Shown here: positions 1 to 11,832 of the stretch, one piece after another | How positions within the stretch are numbered: position 1 is the first letter of the stretch | Layout of the letters: each line of letters starts with the position of its first letter | NCBI GenBank assembly: GCA_030674185.1 | Contig: CM060305.1 | Location: 168,057,736 to 168,121,735 of the forward strand | Length of the DNA: 64,000 nucleotides | Source: Monoplex corrugatus | Lineage: Eukaryota > Mollusca > Gastropoda > Littorinimorpha > Ranellidae | Direction of reading: 5' to 3' | Made by a program: the position numbers and the translations under genes | The notes under the pieces: generated by a model | Databases searched by the model: none | Seen by the model: only the letters and a program-made list of their open reading frames with translations | What the model was told of the DNA's origin: nothing

Positions 1-2950
1 CACACACACACATGCATGGCCACAAATGGGGAGAAAGAATAAAAGCAATAAAATCAAGAATAAAACCAATGGAAAACCACAGAGAGCACATCATATACAA
101 TTATATATTAAAACAAAGTGATTCCCCTCCGAGCGGAGACAGGCTGCAGAGGGGGGTTGAGTGAGGTTAGGATTTTATGCAGAGGAGAAAAGGTGAGTTT
201 TGAGAGCGGACTTGAAGGAGGCAAAAGTAGGTTGCTGACGGACTGAGAGAGGAAGTTTGTTCCAGCAGAGTGGACCAGAAACAGAGAAGGCTCGTGGACC
301 ATAGGTATTGAGCTTAGTGCGTGGAAAGCGAAAAGTCAGAGGATCGGAGGCAGAGCGGAGGGTACGTGAGGGAACATAGATCTCAAGTAGGCTTGACAGG
401 TAATCGGGGGCTGCGTTATTGAGGCTTTTGTAGCACATGGTGTCTAGTTTGTACTGTATGCGCTTTGATACAGGGAGCCAGTGAAGTTGTGCCAGGAGAG
501 GAGATATGTGGTCAGCTTTTTTCTTTTTGAGTACAAGGCGTACAGCATTGTTTTGAATGCGCTGTAGGATGTGAATGGTGGAGGCAGGAAGACCAGACAG
601 GAGTGAATTGCAATAGTCAATGCGAGACATTATGAAGGAGAGAACGAGTTTTGCAGTTGTTTCGACAGAGAGATACTTCCTGATCAGGCTTATACGATGG
701 AGATGATAGTAGCAAGATCTGGCAGTTTGAGAAACAAAGTTGTTCATGGACAGGGTAGAGTCAATGCAGACACCAAGGTTTTTAGCTGAATCAGAAATTG
801 GGACTGATGTGTTACATAATGGGAGAGAAAGAGGAGGCAGCTGGGAAAGTTTCTGACGGGTGCCAATGAGGATAGCTTCTGTCTTGTCGTCATTAAGCTG
901 AAGTCTATTGTGTGTCATCCAGTTCTTAATGTCCGAGTAACACTCAGTGGTGCGAGTCAACAGGCGCTGTATATTATCAGGTGAGTCACTATCTTGAAGT
1001 TGGGTGTCATCAGCATAGAAGTGGTGTTTTATAGAGTGGGAGTTGATGATGGTGGACAGGGGGGAGGTATAAAGAGTGAAAAGAACAGGGCCAAGGACAG
1101 ATCCTTGTGGAACACCACAGGTCAGGTATGCAGGTTGAGAGTAAGTGCCATTGATGAGAACAGTTTGTTTTCTGTTTGATAAATACGAAGTGAAAAAGGA
1201 GAGAGCAATGTCAGAGATGCCAAAAGTATGATGAAGTCTAGAAAGGAGAATACCATGGTCAGTGGTATCGAAAGCTGCAGACAGATCAAGGAGTGTGAGG
1301 AGAGAGACTTTGCCAGTATCAGTTGCAAGGAGGAGATTGTTGAGAATGTGTAGTAGGGCAGTTTCAGTGCTATGGCACTGGCGGTAGGCTGACTGGAAAG
1401 GATTGAGGAGATGTTGGCAGACAGGTGAGAGTTCAGCTGGTTGAGGACGACTTTTTCAAGGAGTTTTGACAAGAAAGAGAGATTAGAGATAGGCCTGTAA
1501 TTTTCAGTTCATTTGGGTCTAAATTGTGTTTCTTGAGGAGAGGGTGAACAATAGCAGACTTGAAAGAATCTGGGACAGTTCCAGTTTGAAGAGAAGTGTT
1601 GATGATGTCAGTGATGAATGGGAGGAGAGTAGGGAGACAATCGGAGTAGAGAGAACCTGGAAGAGGATCCAGTTCGCAGGTTTTGAACGACATGGATCTG
1701 ATTGTGTTGAAAATTTCTTCTTGTGAGACTGGGGTAAAAGTAGTGAGAGGTGTGCCAGAGAAGGAAGGGTCAGGTGGGCATGGTTGACAGGGTGTCCTGT
1801 CAAGCCTGTCACGAAGAGTTTGTATTTTGGTGGTGAAATACTTAGAGAATACAGATGGGAGTTCTTCATTTGTATGTTTTGTTGGGAGAGGTAAGTCTTT
1901 TCGTGTGCCAAGGAGATGATTCATGGTTGTAAAGAGTTCTTTTGAAGAAGAGGCATTCAGGATTTTGGTTTGGAAATAGCTTGTTTTTGCAGATGCAATG
2001 AGGGTGGATACTTTTGTTTTAGAGGCTTGGAAAAGTTGCCTGTGTACAGTGAGTTTGGATTTGCGCCAGCGGCGCTCTGCTCTGCGGCGGGCACGTTTTG
2101 CACAGGCAATCTCATGAGTGAGCCAGGGGTAGGGGGGCGGTCAGGTAAAAGACGGGTTGTGGCTGGAGCATGAGTGTCCAGAAGATGGTGGAGAGTAGTA
2201 TAGAATTCATCGGCAAGGTTATGTGACTTTCAGAAAGGAGACGGGAGGCATCAGATGAAAATGTGGAGAGGTGGATAGATTTGAGATTGCGTCGAGTCAC
2301 TGTGCGCGTGGTACGGGAAGGAGGAGAAATGTCAAGAGAACAGAGAATTGCAGAGTGGTCAGATGGAAGGGCTGAAGTTAGACGGGTAGAAAGAACTAAG
2401 CAGTTGTTAGTAGCTGAATTGTGGTGATCACGAGAAATGATCCAGTCAAGAATGTGACCTTTTGATGGGTTGGTTCAGAAATGTGTTGAGTCATATTGTG
2501 ATTGGACAGAGAGTTGATGATATGTCTTGTGTCATAACGGTGAGTGTTGTCATAGTGGACATTGATGTCACCTAGAATGATGAGATTTCCAGGTAAGAGG
2601 CAGTAGTGGTCAAGCAGTTGGTCAAAGTCAGAGAGAAACTTGGATGTGGTGAGTTTGTTGGCAGAGCTAGGTGGAGGTCGATAGACACAGGAGAAGGTGA
2701 TGGGGTGAGGGGTGGATTGGAAGGATACTTCAACGTGCTCGAAAGAAGGATGGGAGAAAGGCAGAGACTGCGAGAAAGATAGGCGGGAATGGAGTGAGTC
2801 GTTGTAGAGGATGGCGATACCGCCACCTCGAGATGAGCGATGGAAAGAAGCAAGCCTGTAACCACTCGGAGTGAGGCTAGCATGTATAGGTTTCATGACC
2901 AAGGGGGTTAAGCCATGTCTCTGTAATAAAAGCAATGTCAACGTGCTCAT
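1..2950 (-). mobile_element. CR1/L2-type LINE copy 1, decayed (APE endonuclease + RT)
   Basis: This is a non-LTR retrotransposon read on the minus strand. From high to low coordinates, 2950-2396 encodes part of an apurinic-type endonuclease (motifs GGGIAILYND, CVYRPP and GDINVHYDN). Then 1924-1433 gives the RT N-terminal region (FKSAIVHPLLKK, with an ITGLSLIS-like segment where copy 3 reads NYRPISNLS), and 960-175 gives the RT C-terminal/thumb region ending FSSA and stop. The reading frame is broken several times. For example, one T is missing near 1412 compared with the intact copy at 39.6-41.0 kb, and a diverged stretch lies near 1180-1200. The element starts inside a CA microsatellite at base 1, so its 3' tail lies outside the window. 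The family assignment rests on RT motifs shared with the better copy. Confidence 0.85.
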
Positions 2951-2956
2951 CAGCTC

Positions 2957-3300
2957 ATCTTACCGTATAACTCTTTGTTAGTTGGATGTTCTCTCCAGGA
3001 TTTGTTCAGGGCTGCACGCAGCATTCATGTGTATGCTCCATCAATCATCTTCTCCAATGTCGTTGTCAGGGTCCAAGAGATTGAGCCATATGTAAGAACG
3101 GACTCTACTGCTGCTTGGAAGTATTTCCTTTCAGGTTGTCTGGTAGATTGGATTTCCAGATTTTGTCCAGTTGATTTAGTGCGCCCCAGGCATTTCCGAG
3201 TCTGGCGTTGATGTCATGTTCTGTGGAGTCAATGTAGCTGCCAAGGAATTTAAAGTCTTGAACTTGTTTGATCCTATCTCCATTGAGATTTCTCATACCT
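2957..3300 (-). pseudogene. Second LINE family: C-terminal RT fragment
   Basis: The minus strand encodes a FKFLGSYIDSTEHDINARLG-type segment, followed by WGALNQLDKIWKSNLP. After a frameshift near 3135 it continues with AAVESVLTYGS, LDKM/MIDGAYT and MLRAALNKSW. This is the well-known tail of endonuclease-reverse transcriptase LINEs of RTE-like type, not the CR1/L2 family next to it. One frameshift and one in-frame stop are present, so it is dead. It abuts the endonuclease end of the first LINE, so one element probably truncated the other. Confidence 0.7.
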
Positions 3301-3436
3301 TCTGATGCGTCAAGAGGGTTCTACACGACACAGAATACATATTTTTGTAGCTCTGAGATCAATGATGCATTGCAAATGTGCAGATTGACGTGAGATGCTT
3401 GCCATCAGCAAAGTCATGAAGTTGCCAGTCTGTCTT

Positions 3437-4247
3437 TACAAATCTATCCATCTGTCCTTGACTGCAAGTACCATCTTTATGTCTGAGTCTCATAGCGGTA
3501 CAAATCTATCCATCTGTCCTTGACTGCAAGTACCGTCTTTATGTCTGAGTCTCATAGCGGTACAAATCTATCCATCTGTCCTTGACTGCAAGTACCGTCT
3601 TTATGTCTGAGTCTCATAGCGGTACAAATCTATCCATCTGTCCTTGACTGCAAGTACCGTCTTTATGTCTGAGTCTCATAGCGGTACAAATCTATCCATC
3701 TGTCCATGACTGCAAGTACCGTCTTTATGTCTGAGTCTCATAGCGGTACAAATCTATCCATCTGTCCTTGACTGCAAGTACCGTCTTTATGTCTGAGTCT
3801 CATAGCGGTACAAATCTATCCATCTGTCCTTGACTGCAAGTACCGTCTTTATGTCTGAGTCTCATAGCGGTACAAATCTATCCATCTGTCCTTGACTGCA
3901 AGTACCGTCTTTATGTCTGAGTCTCATAGCGGTACAAATCTATCCATCTGTCCATGACTGCAAGTACCGTCTTTATGTCTGAGTCTCATAGCGGTACAAA
4001 TCTATCCATCTGTCCTTGACTGCAAGTACCGTCTTTATGTCTGAGTCTCATAGCGGTACAAATCTATCCATCTGTCCTTGACTGCAAGTACCGTCTTTAT
4101 GTCTGAGTCTCATAGCGGTACAAATCTATCCATCTGTCCTTGACTGCAAGTACCGTCTTTATGTCTGAGTCTCATAGCGGTACAAATCTATCCATCTGTC
4201 CATGACTGCAAGTACCGTCTTTATGTCTGAGTCTCATAGCGTTTGAC
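3437..4247. repeat. 62-bp tandem repeat, about 13 units
   Basis: Thirteen nearly identical 62-base units contain the phrase CTATCCATCTGTCC(T/A)TGAC and end CTCATAGCG. Most units differ by at most one base. The T-to-A variant (CCATGAC) occurs only in units 5, 9 and 13. Those units begin this motif at 3701, 3949 and 4197, which is an exact spacing of 248 bases or four units. No coding sense is seen. Confidence 0.95.
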
Positions 4248-4762
4248 ATGTTTATGTTTACTCAAGAAGGCACCAGACAGCAGACAGATGATTTTATATA
4301 ATGGTATGTTGGGCCACTTTTGCTAAAGACATGTCTTAGTTTTCTTAACCTGCCTTTTGTTCAGATATATCATGACTGACATTTTAATTAAAACAGTTGC
4401 CAATGATGATGTAAGTTATCCCTGTCAGACACTCAAGATGTGTTGAAAGTAAAGGACTGAGGCAACTGTAACTATATTAGTTTGGCTTCCAAGAATTAGC
4501 AGAAGGCAAACATTTAGATTCTGATTTTAGTTTCACTTGAGTTTGAAAATGTGCGTGTTGAAAGTGGAAAATTGGTTTGTTATGTATTGCCATTTGCTAA
4601 GGATGTTCCAGACTTGAAATAGTTTGGTTTAATGGTATTAATGAGATAGCATTAAAATGTGTGATGGTGGAATGTGAACCTGGCTTTATAATGAGTTTTA
4701 ATTGTTTTTACATCAGCCGTTTTATTTCAATTCATTATATAAAAAGTAAATCAGAGTTAAAT

Positions 4763-5318
4763 GTTCCCCCGTTGGGTTGCCGGGGGCTCTTTCAGTATAA
4801 ATAGTATCCCCACCTTCTGGAAATTCTGTGCTAGAAATTTCCTCTTTTCTGTCACTCTCTTTGTTTCTGCTTGTTGCCTTGCTTTCTGTCATTTCTACTT
4901 ATTTTCTGCCTTAATGGTCCATTCACCTGTATTTTTCCGCTAAAGTCTTACGTACTTTTTCTTTGGATTGATAATTGGGTACATGTATTAAGTGCATTTT
5001 TGGCTCTAAGGAGGTGAGATATGCGGAAGCAATTTTAGGTAATTTATGCCTGTTTTTATATATGTTTTGATGTCCTTATGTATGCTTATATTTGTATTCA
5101 GGTGTTTTTTAAATCTCCCCTGGCCTGTGCGATAAATCGGACGGAATGGTCCTACATTGGGGGCATGTCCTTAGATTATGTGCGCAAATGCATTGATATG
5201 TGTACTTAATTTTCTTTTCTTTTTTTTTCCTGTTGAAGTTTTGTGTGTTTTGAAGCGGTTATAGCCCTGATGTAGCCCTGCGCAGTCGGCTGGGCTTTAA
5301 ACAACAATAAAAGAAAAT
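4763..5318 (+). repeat. Interspersed repeat family A, copy 1
   Basis: About 550 bases start with a C run and GCCGGGGGCTCTTTCAG and end with TAGCCCTG, CAGTCGGCTGGGCTTTAAAC and an A-rich tail. Three more copies lie at 27970, 30131 and 60240, all in the same orientation. No open frame of note is present. The AATAA-rich end suggests a retroposed element, either a SINE or the 3' end of a LINE. The identity is inferred from repetition only. Confidence 0.75.
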
Positions 5319-5518
5319 AGAAAGAAAGAGTTAAATGTTATTGAAATGGTAATGTGTAATTGAGTAAATCGGACTTAAATGTTATTGAAACAATGGTGTA
5401 TAATTGAACTAAAAATAGTAATGATAGAATGATGTGTGCTATCATGATGATGTTCAGTTGATAGTAATGATAGAATGGTAATATATGCTGTCATGGTGTT
5501 GTCAGTTGATGATAGAAT

Positions 5519-5683
5519 GATCATCATCATCATCATCATCAGGTGCCTTGCTGCATGGTGTTGGCGATTATGGACTTCCATCTGTCTCTATCACTTATTG
5601 CCTCAAGCATCTTTTCCACCCTCCTTGTCCCCAGCCACTCTGCAAGTCCGTCTAGCATCTTCCCCCCTGGGTTTACCTAGAAT
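5519..5683 (-). repeat. LINE 3'-end fragment with (CAT)n tail
   Basis: A (TCA)n run is followed by the reverse complement of a LINE C-terminus. Minus-strand translation resembles GRMLDGLAEW..RWKSIIANTMQQGT. The same 3' end recurs at 9622, 44600-44890 (opposite strand, longest) and 63640-63810, each next to a CAT/ATG trinucleotide run. It is a 5'-truncated copy of an RTE-like LINE. Confidence 0.65.
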
Positions 5684-5932
5684 GATAATGATCATTATCA
5701 TTAATGGCTGATTTTATGACAAGTTGCCAATGATGATGTAAGTTATCCCTGTCAGATATTCAACAGATGTGTTGAAAATGAAATACTGAGGCAACTTCAG
5801 TCCTTGTAGTCTGATTCTAGGATCAGTTTTGCTGACAGAAACAGAGAAAAAGAGCTGTCAGCTGTTTTAATTGCGTGCTTGAATTTTTACATTCAGACTA
5901 TGTTGGTTACATGCAACAGTGATACATTTTCA

Positions 5933-6058
5933 GTGTGTTCAGATATGTGTTAAAGTGTGAAGTTCATCCTGTTACACCACATGTCAACCATGCCGACAAA
6001 TCCACAATAATCCATGGCAGATGCCACATCATGCCTGCAAATATATCCTGTACACTGG
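5933..6058 (+). CDS. Candidate upstream exon of the RSL1D1-like gene
   Basis: The stretch lies between a good acceptor (CATTTTCAG, ending 5932) and a donor (CTGG|GTGAGG at 6059). One frame is open throughout and reads VFRYVLKCEVHPVTPHV and later PANISCTL, which resembles the centre of a ribosomal L1 domain. That frame leaves one extra base. The next exon as usually drawn (from 6152) needs two. The phase can be restored with an alternative acceptor at 6126 (CTACAG|TCC). The exon is therefore plausible but unresolved. Confidence 0.4.
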
Positions 6059-6151
6059 GTGAGGTATTGAGACAACAAAATTATTGGTTAAAGTCACATA
6101 AACTCTTGTTGCCACCATTACTACAGTCCAGATGATATTGCTGTGTTTCAG

Positions 6152-8270
6152 AATGGCCGTTGTGGGTACCACCAGCATGTCTGCAGCAGAACTTGTGCAG
6201 AATATCATGGCCAGTGCTAAACAGATTACTGCAGCTGTACCAGGCGGCCCGGTCAACATCCGTAGCATGTACATCAAGACAAAGGACTCTTTGGCCTTGC
6301 CTATTTACACATCTATGGGTAGGTATTGTTATAGTACAGCTGTTCATGAAAACCCTGGAATTCATTTAGAAACATGCATAACATTCTGTGTTCTTAGAGT
6401 TTTCCCCCCTTTCAAATACTGCACAGATAACAGATTAATAAATGCAATCCCCTGAAAAATTGTTGACCATCAGTATCAGAATCAAACAGTTTGTAGTGCA
6501 CAGGTATGCTTTTGTGTGAAGCAAACCATCTGGGTTAATCATGTCAAAGGAAAGTTGCTTTTTTTGTCTGCATCGTGATGGTAGTAACTGTGTCAAATCT
6601 CGGGCTCTTAAATCACTGTATTTTGTTTATGTACTAATACTGTATTTGGAAGATCAAGCAGTCATGTAATGTCTTCATAGTTGTGCCCTCTCAGTTCTTA
6701 TTGACTGAATGATTGGGCAAAAATGTAACTCAAATTTCATAAAGAGCCATCCATAAAATGTGTTAATAAAGAAGACAGGGCTTATCTATTTGTCACTCTG
6801 TGTGTGTGTGTGTGTGTGAACAAAATATGTTAGCAGATGTTTTCTGGCTGTGTACCTCTGTGTGTGTGTGTGTGTGAACAAAATATGTCAGCAGATGTTT
6901 TCTGGCTGTGTACCTCTGTGTGTGTGTGTGAACAAAATATGTCAGATGTTTTCTGGCTGTGTACCTCTGTGTGTGTGTGTGTGAACAAAATATGTCAGAT
7001 GTTTTCTGGCTGTGTACCTCTGTGTGTGTGTGTGTGTGTGTGTGAACAAAATGTCAGCAGATGTTTTCTGGCTGTGTACCTCTGTGTGTGTGTGTGTATA
7101 AACAAAATATGTCAGCAGATGTTTTCTGGCTGTGTACCTCTGTGTGTGTGTGTGAACAAAATATGTCAGCAGATGTTTTCTGGCTGTGTACCTCTGTGTG
7201 TGTGTGTGTATAAACAAAATATGTCAGCAGATGTTTTCTGGCTGTGTACCTCTGTGTGTGTGTGTGAACAAAATATGTCAGCAGATGTTTTCTGGCTGTG
7301 TACCTCTGTGTGTGTGTGTGAACAAAATATGTCAGCAGATGTTTTCTGGCTGTGTACCTCTGTGTGTGTGTGTGAACAAAATATGTCAGCAGATATTTTC
7401 TGGCTGTGTACCTCGTGTGTGTGTGTGTGTGTGTGTGAACAAAATATGTTAGCAGATGTTTTCTGGCTGTGTCCCTCTGTGTGTGTGTGTGAACACAAAT
7501 ATGTCAGCAGATGTTTTCTGGCTGTGTACCTCTGTGTGTGTGTGTGAACAAAATATGTCAGCAGATGTTTTTGGCTGTGTACCTCTGTGTGTGTGTGTGA
7601 ACAAAATATGTCAGCAATGTTTTCTGGCTGTGTATAGTTGAATCTTCTTCAGAGAACCACAGATCTGACCATACGGGAAGTTTATACATTTGCAAGTCAT
7701 TGTGACCCGAAAACTCAATATTTTTAAATCAGGATGTCTTAGTATTTGTTGACAAATTGGCCCTTTTTTTTATTTTTTATTGATAGCCGCAGTCACACAA
7801 TTCATCAAAAGATAATGGAAAAAGAACAGTGGTAGTCAGGCTTGATTGAGGGGTGGGTGGGAATATTTGGAGAGAAGAGGGTATGATCCATTCTTGTGTA
7901 TATGATCTTTTATGTCACATATCAGCTGTGTTGCCATTAGGTTGTAGATTTCATGATTTTCTAATGACTGTACATGACCATGTCTTCTGATTCAGGTTCT
8001 GCCAACGAAGTGCAGCTGCCAAAGACCAAGAAGGAGCAAAAGTCAGTTGTAGTGGATGAAGTCACCACAGTTGAACGAGGTCTAGTGAAGGTGCTGCCCT
8101 CAGGCGTTGTCAGGCTTCTGGACGATTCAGGGAAGGTCATTAGGCCAAAAGTCGTGAGGTCCAAACCAGTGAAGAGAGCTGGAAAACGTGGTCAGAAACC
8201 ATTGAAGGTCAAGTCCAAATCCAAGAAAACCATGAAGGATGCAACAGCTAAGAAAAAGAAAGCCAAGTGA
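6152..8270 (+). CDS. RSL1D1: RSL1D1-like, ribosomal L1 domain protein (3' exons)
   Basis: Two exons are clear: 6152-6318 and 7996-8270 (stop TGA). They join in phase with one base carried over. The first encodes the end of a ribosomal L1 domain (VVGTTSMSAAELVQNI, VPGGPVNIRSMYIKT, LALPIYTSM). The second encodes about 90 residues ending in a lysine-rich tail (KSKSKKTMKD, AKKKKAK). RSL1D1/Utp30-type proteins are nucleolar, bind pre-ribosomal RNA-protein complexes and take part in ribosome biogenesis. The basic tail fits nucleolar location. Earlier exons must lie further left, possibly beyond the window. The 1.7-kb intron between the two exons contains a GT-rich VNTR. The family match is good; orthology to human RSL1D1 is inferred. 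Confidence 0.75.
6798..7634. repeat. GT-containing VNTR in RSL1D1 intron
   Basis: About 14 units of roughly 55-65 bases are present. Each has a variable (GT)n run, then GAACAAAATATGTCAGCAG and ATGTTTTCTGGCTGTGTACC. Units differ mainly in GT number and in small deletions of GCA. The long open frames across it on both strands are by-products of the repeat. Confidence 0.95.
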
Positions 8271-8433
8271 AGAGAAATGAGGTTAGATAGGTAGGGGTGC
8301 AGAATGTTACTGTCAGGCTGTGTAAATAGAGCACATAAACTCTGGGGGAAGGGTGATTGGGACTGATGGATGATATGTGTTAACAGGGGAAAAATGTTGG
8401 AGTGGATCGTGAGAATGATGATTGCATGTTCCA

Positions 8434-8439
8434 AATAAA
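8434..8439 (+). promoter_or_regulatory. AATAAA polyadenylation signal of RSL1D1-like gene
   Basis: A canonical AATAAA lies 164 bases after the stop codon and is followed by a GT-rich stretch, so it is a good candidate for the mRNA 3' end. Confidence 0.6.
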
Positions 8440-8502
8440 GTGTGATGAAACACAGTGCATTGCTTTATTGCATGATTTTCAGGATATTTCACTGTGCAGG
8501 AA

Positions 8503-8572
<70 letters not shown>
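8503..8572. repeat. (GT)n microsatellite
   Basis: About 70 bases of GT repeats are interrupted once by TTTT. They lie just downstream of the RSL1D1 polyadenylation signal. Confidence 0.95.
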
Positions 8573-8575
<3 letters not shown>

Positions 8576-10503
8576 CACTATCTCTCTTCCTCTCTTTTAA
8601 ATCATTCACCAAGACTTGCACATGCACACCTACACATTGCCATTAGTCCTGACAAAGACGATAGCTACACAAAATGAAAAAAAAAAATTAAGCAAAATGG
8701 AACAATTTTCATATGAAGAGAATTACTCCATCTTGTATAGAATTCCCATGGCCAGGCAGTAGAACAGGTAAAGGTAAAAATGTTCCTTGTGAAAGGTGAA
8801 AATGTGTAAATACCCAAACTGGCCAAAGTGTTGTAATTGTGACTAACATTCATATGTGAAAGTGAAACTATCCAAGAAAATATGTCAGCATGGTCTGGAA
8901 ATACCTCCAGTAAAAATATATTTTAGAATGAAAGAGTAAATGGACTAAGTTTAGAAAAGTAGCGTAAGCTCTGAAAATTTTGTATTTGGAATTCTGTTAC
9001 TGCTTTCAGAAGAAACCACGAACTAATTATGGGATGAGAGGAGGGGGATAATGTGTCTCTGATGACTACTATAGTCAAATGGCTGCCTTCCTGTTTCATG
9101 GAAACATTATTTTCTGGTCTTGGGGACAAAGATATCTGATTTTTTCAATGCTTAAATTTGGAGTCACAAAGTTGGTGAAAGAAATAAGTAAAACTGTTAA
9201 AATTTAAAAGTTTATTTTTCAAAAAAGTCAAAACCCAATTTTGATTAGATACAATATTAAGTTTATTAAATGTTTTCACATATGAAATACATTTGGCACA
9301 AATTCATTCATTTCAAAGAAATAAAGCCAGATAATAATAGTAGAAATAATAAATACCATTTGTTTTTGAATGCAATTTTACAAGAGCCACAAATATTTGT
9401 ACACAACACACAATATGAAAATGCTATACTGCTTTTTAAACCAGTTATATGCACAAAATAAGATGGATCTGTCTGACAGTTATAATGACTACATGGTACA
9501 GCACAAGATGTCCAACCAGTGAACATATTTAGCGAGGTAAGAGAAAATGGATATAATTTACAAATTTTGAGTAATACTGGTCTGTTTTCATTTTACACCC
9601 CATCATTTTAAATTTTGTATCATCATGTGCCCTGCTGCATGGCGTTGGCGATCATTACCTCCATACTAATCTATCCGTTGCCGCTGCAAGTACATCTCCC
9701 ACCCTTGTATATCTGGCAAAAACTTAGATAATTCTTAGATAATTTCTTTAACAAGGCCCAACTTTTGTCTCACTCCATTGGTCTACAGTCAATAGCTGTT
9801 GTCTGCAGTATCAACATAATCAAGTTTCAGTCAAGACAGAATTTTACAACAGTAGCCTATATATTCAATTATCTGTTGTGAATTAATCTGCATGCATCAC
9901 TCAAAAGTGTTAACTTGACATATCAGCTGCATACACTGTAAATGAAAAGTAGGCTACAAAGCAAAGCAGCAAAAAGAATGTTTATTTTCAGTTTGTATTA
10001 CCAAAATGGCCAAATCATGCAATACAATCTTCATTATATTAAACTCCATTGTCAGATTTGTAAAGTTGTGCCTTAAACTCTACTGGGTCAAAATGTAAAT
10101 ATATTAGAAAAAAACAAAAACACAAAACCTGTCGACACATATTCAATTACTGTGGTAAGCCCTATTCATTCAATGTACAAATTTGTAACTACCCAGGTGG
10201 ACTAAGTTTTAAGTTTGTCATAAAATCAATGTGGAGTAATCCCTGCTGACTTTCATCCATGGACACATGCAGAAAACCTTGCCTAGTGAGTAACAACCCT
10301 ACTTTCCCCATCTTCCCTTTCCAAAAGGTAAGTGCGCAAACTGGCTGGGTTCTCCAATAGTCTGAATGAAGGCCAAGTTTTCTAAACTTTACATGGTAAG
10401 AATGCTTGCACTGAAAATTGGATAAACATAAAAAGTTCCCCCAAATACTGACAAAGTTTACAATGTTTCTAAATGTTTATATTGACAGTCCAAAACACTC
10501 CAT

Positions 10504-10735
10504 GACGGAATGGATTATCACCTGATTTTATGTATGAAAATGGAAATTATACAACTGAAACATCACTGGCATAATGATAGGACAGTGTCAAATATGTAAA
10601 CTTAAAATAATGCTATGACGGAATGGATTATCACCTGTTTTCATGTATGAAAATGGAAATTACACACAACTGAAACATCGTGCTGGCATAATGATAGGAC
10701 AGTGTCAAATGTGTAAACTTATAATAGTGCTAATA
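10504..10735. repeat. 113-bp tandem duplication
   Basis: Two copies of a 113-base segment begin GACGGAATGGATTATCACCTG at 10504 and 10617. They differ by a few substitutions and short insertions. The sequence is non-coding. Confidence 0.85.
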
Positions 10736-11712
10736 TAAGAGGAGGAGGAGAGAATTTTCTTTAAGATACACATTTTTCTCTTCATAGGCAGTCTGTTGAC
10801 ATAAATATAATTAAATGGCAGTTAAAAGTAAATAACTGAATGGCAGTTAAGAGTAAACCAACGAGACAGAACAGGATTTCCATAGTTGTGGAATTCTTTA
10901 TTAGGTGTAAAGAAAATTTTGGGAAATGGTATGTATTGTCTTCTAAAATTACGTATCTTTGTTGTTAAAGGCCAAAGACTTCCACCTGCAGGTATTCTAC
11001 TAGTTTTAAATTTGAAAGTGAAAAACTACGCCCACACAATGAAAGTGAAAAACTACGCCACAGAATGTTCAATCTTCTTACAGTTTCTGTGGTTATTCTA
11101 TTAGTTTTAAAGGCCAGGGACTACCACCTGCAGTTACTCTACTAGTTTTAGAGAGAAAAATAAACTACAGTGACACACACAAAGGCATAATAGTGTTTAA
11201 AATTATCAGACTATATGCATGCCCGGTATGTGTGTCTGCATGCATGCATTTCCTCACAGAGATCTGCTGATTGATAATGACTGATAGAAGAATCAAGAGT
11301 GGGGTGAGAGAAAGAGTGGAAGATGACATGGAATCATCAGTTAAAAAAGTAACTACACATTTTGCTCGAAGGAAAGAATGATTTTTGGCCTCACAGAGAC
11401 TATGGATTACACTGATCGGTATTTGTGAAATCAAAGCAATGTTATGATCAGACTTCATGCAAGAGTAAACTAATGGCATTGTATGAGGGCACACAATCAC
11501 AAAAGATATCTTTGCAATTTCATTTCAATGTTCTGACTTCAAGCAAGAGAGGATTTTCTGTCAATTAAATTGATAAACAATCATATGGCAACATAATGGA
11601 AGCAGTCAAAGCATCTAGGATCATGTTAACTTGACAAAAGTGAAATCCAAATCAAAGTGACTACCACCTGTCAAACAAAATAACAGGAACCAAAGTTATA
11701 CAAAAATAGAAC

Positions 11713-11832
11713 ATGTAACAAGACAGGCACAATAAACATGTAATTAATGTAACAAGACAGGCACAATAAACATGTAATTATTGTAACAAGACAGGCACAA
11801 AAAACATGTATTTAATGTAACAAGACAGGCAC
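11713..11832. repeat. Four-unit 38-bp tandem repeat
   Basis: Units read TGTAACAAGACAGGCACAA followed by (T/A)AAACATGTA(A/T)TTA. The array runs directly into a TTTCGGCCAACTGG motif that recurs at 30804 and 42511. Confidence 0.85.

Noticed and set aside
3437..4247. CRISPR-like regular repeats
   Set aside because: The units are head-to-tail with no unique spacers, and the genome is an animal's.
6837..7547. 236-codon cysteine-rich ORF
   Set aside because: It is a by-product of the GT-containing VNTR in the RSL1D1 intron.
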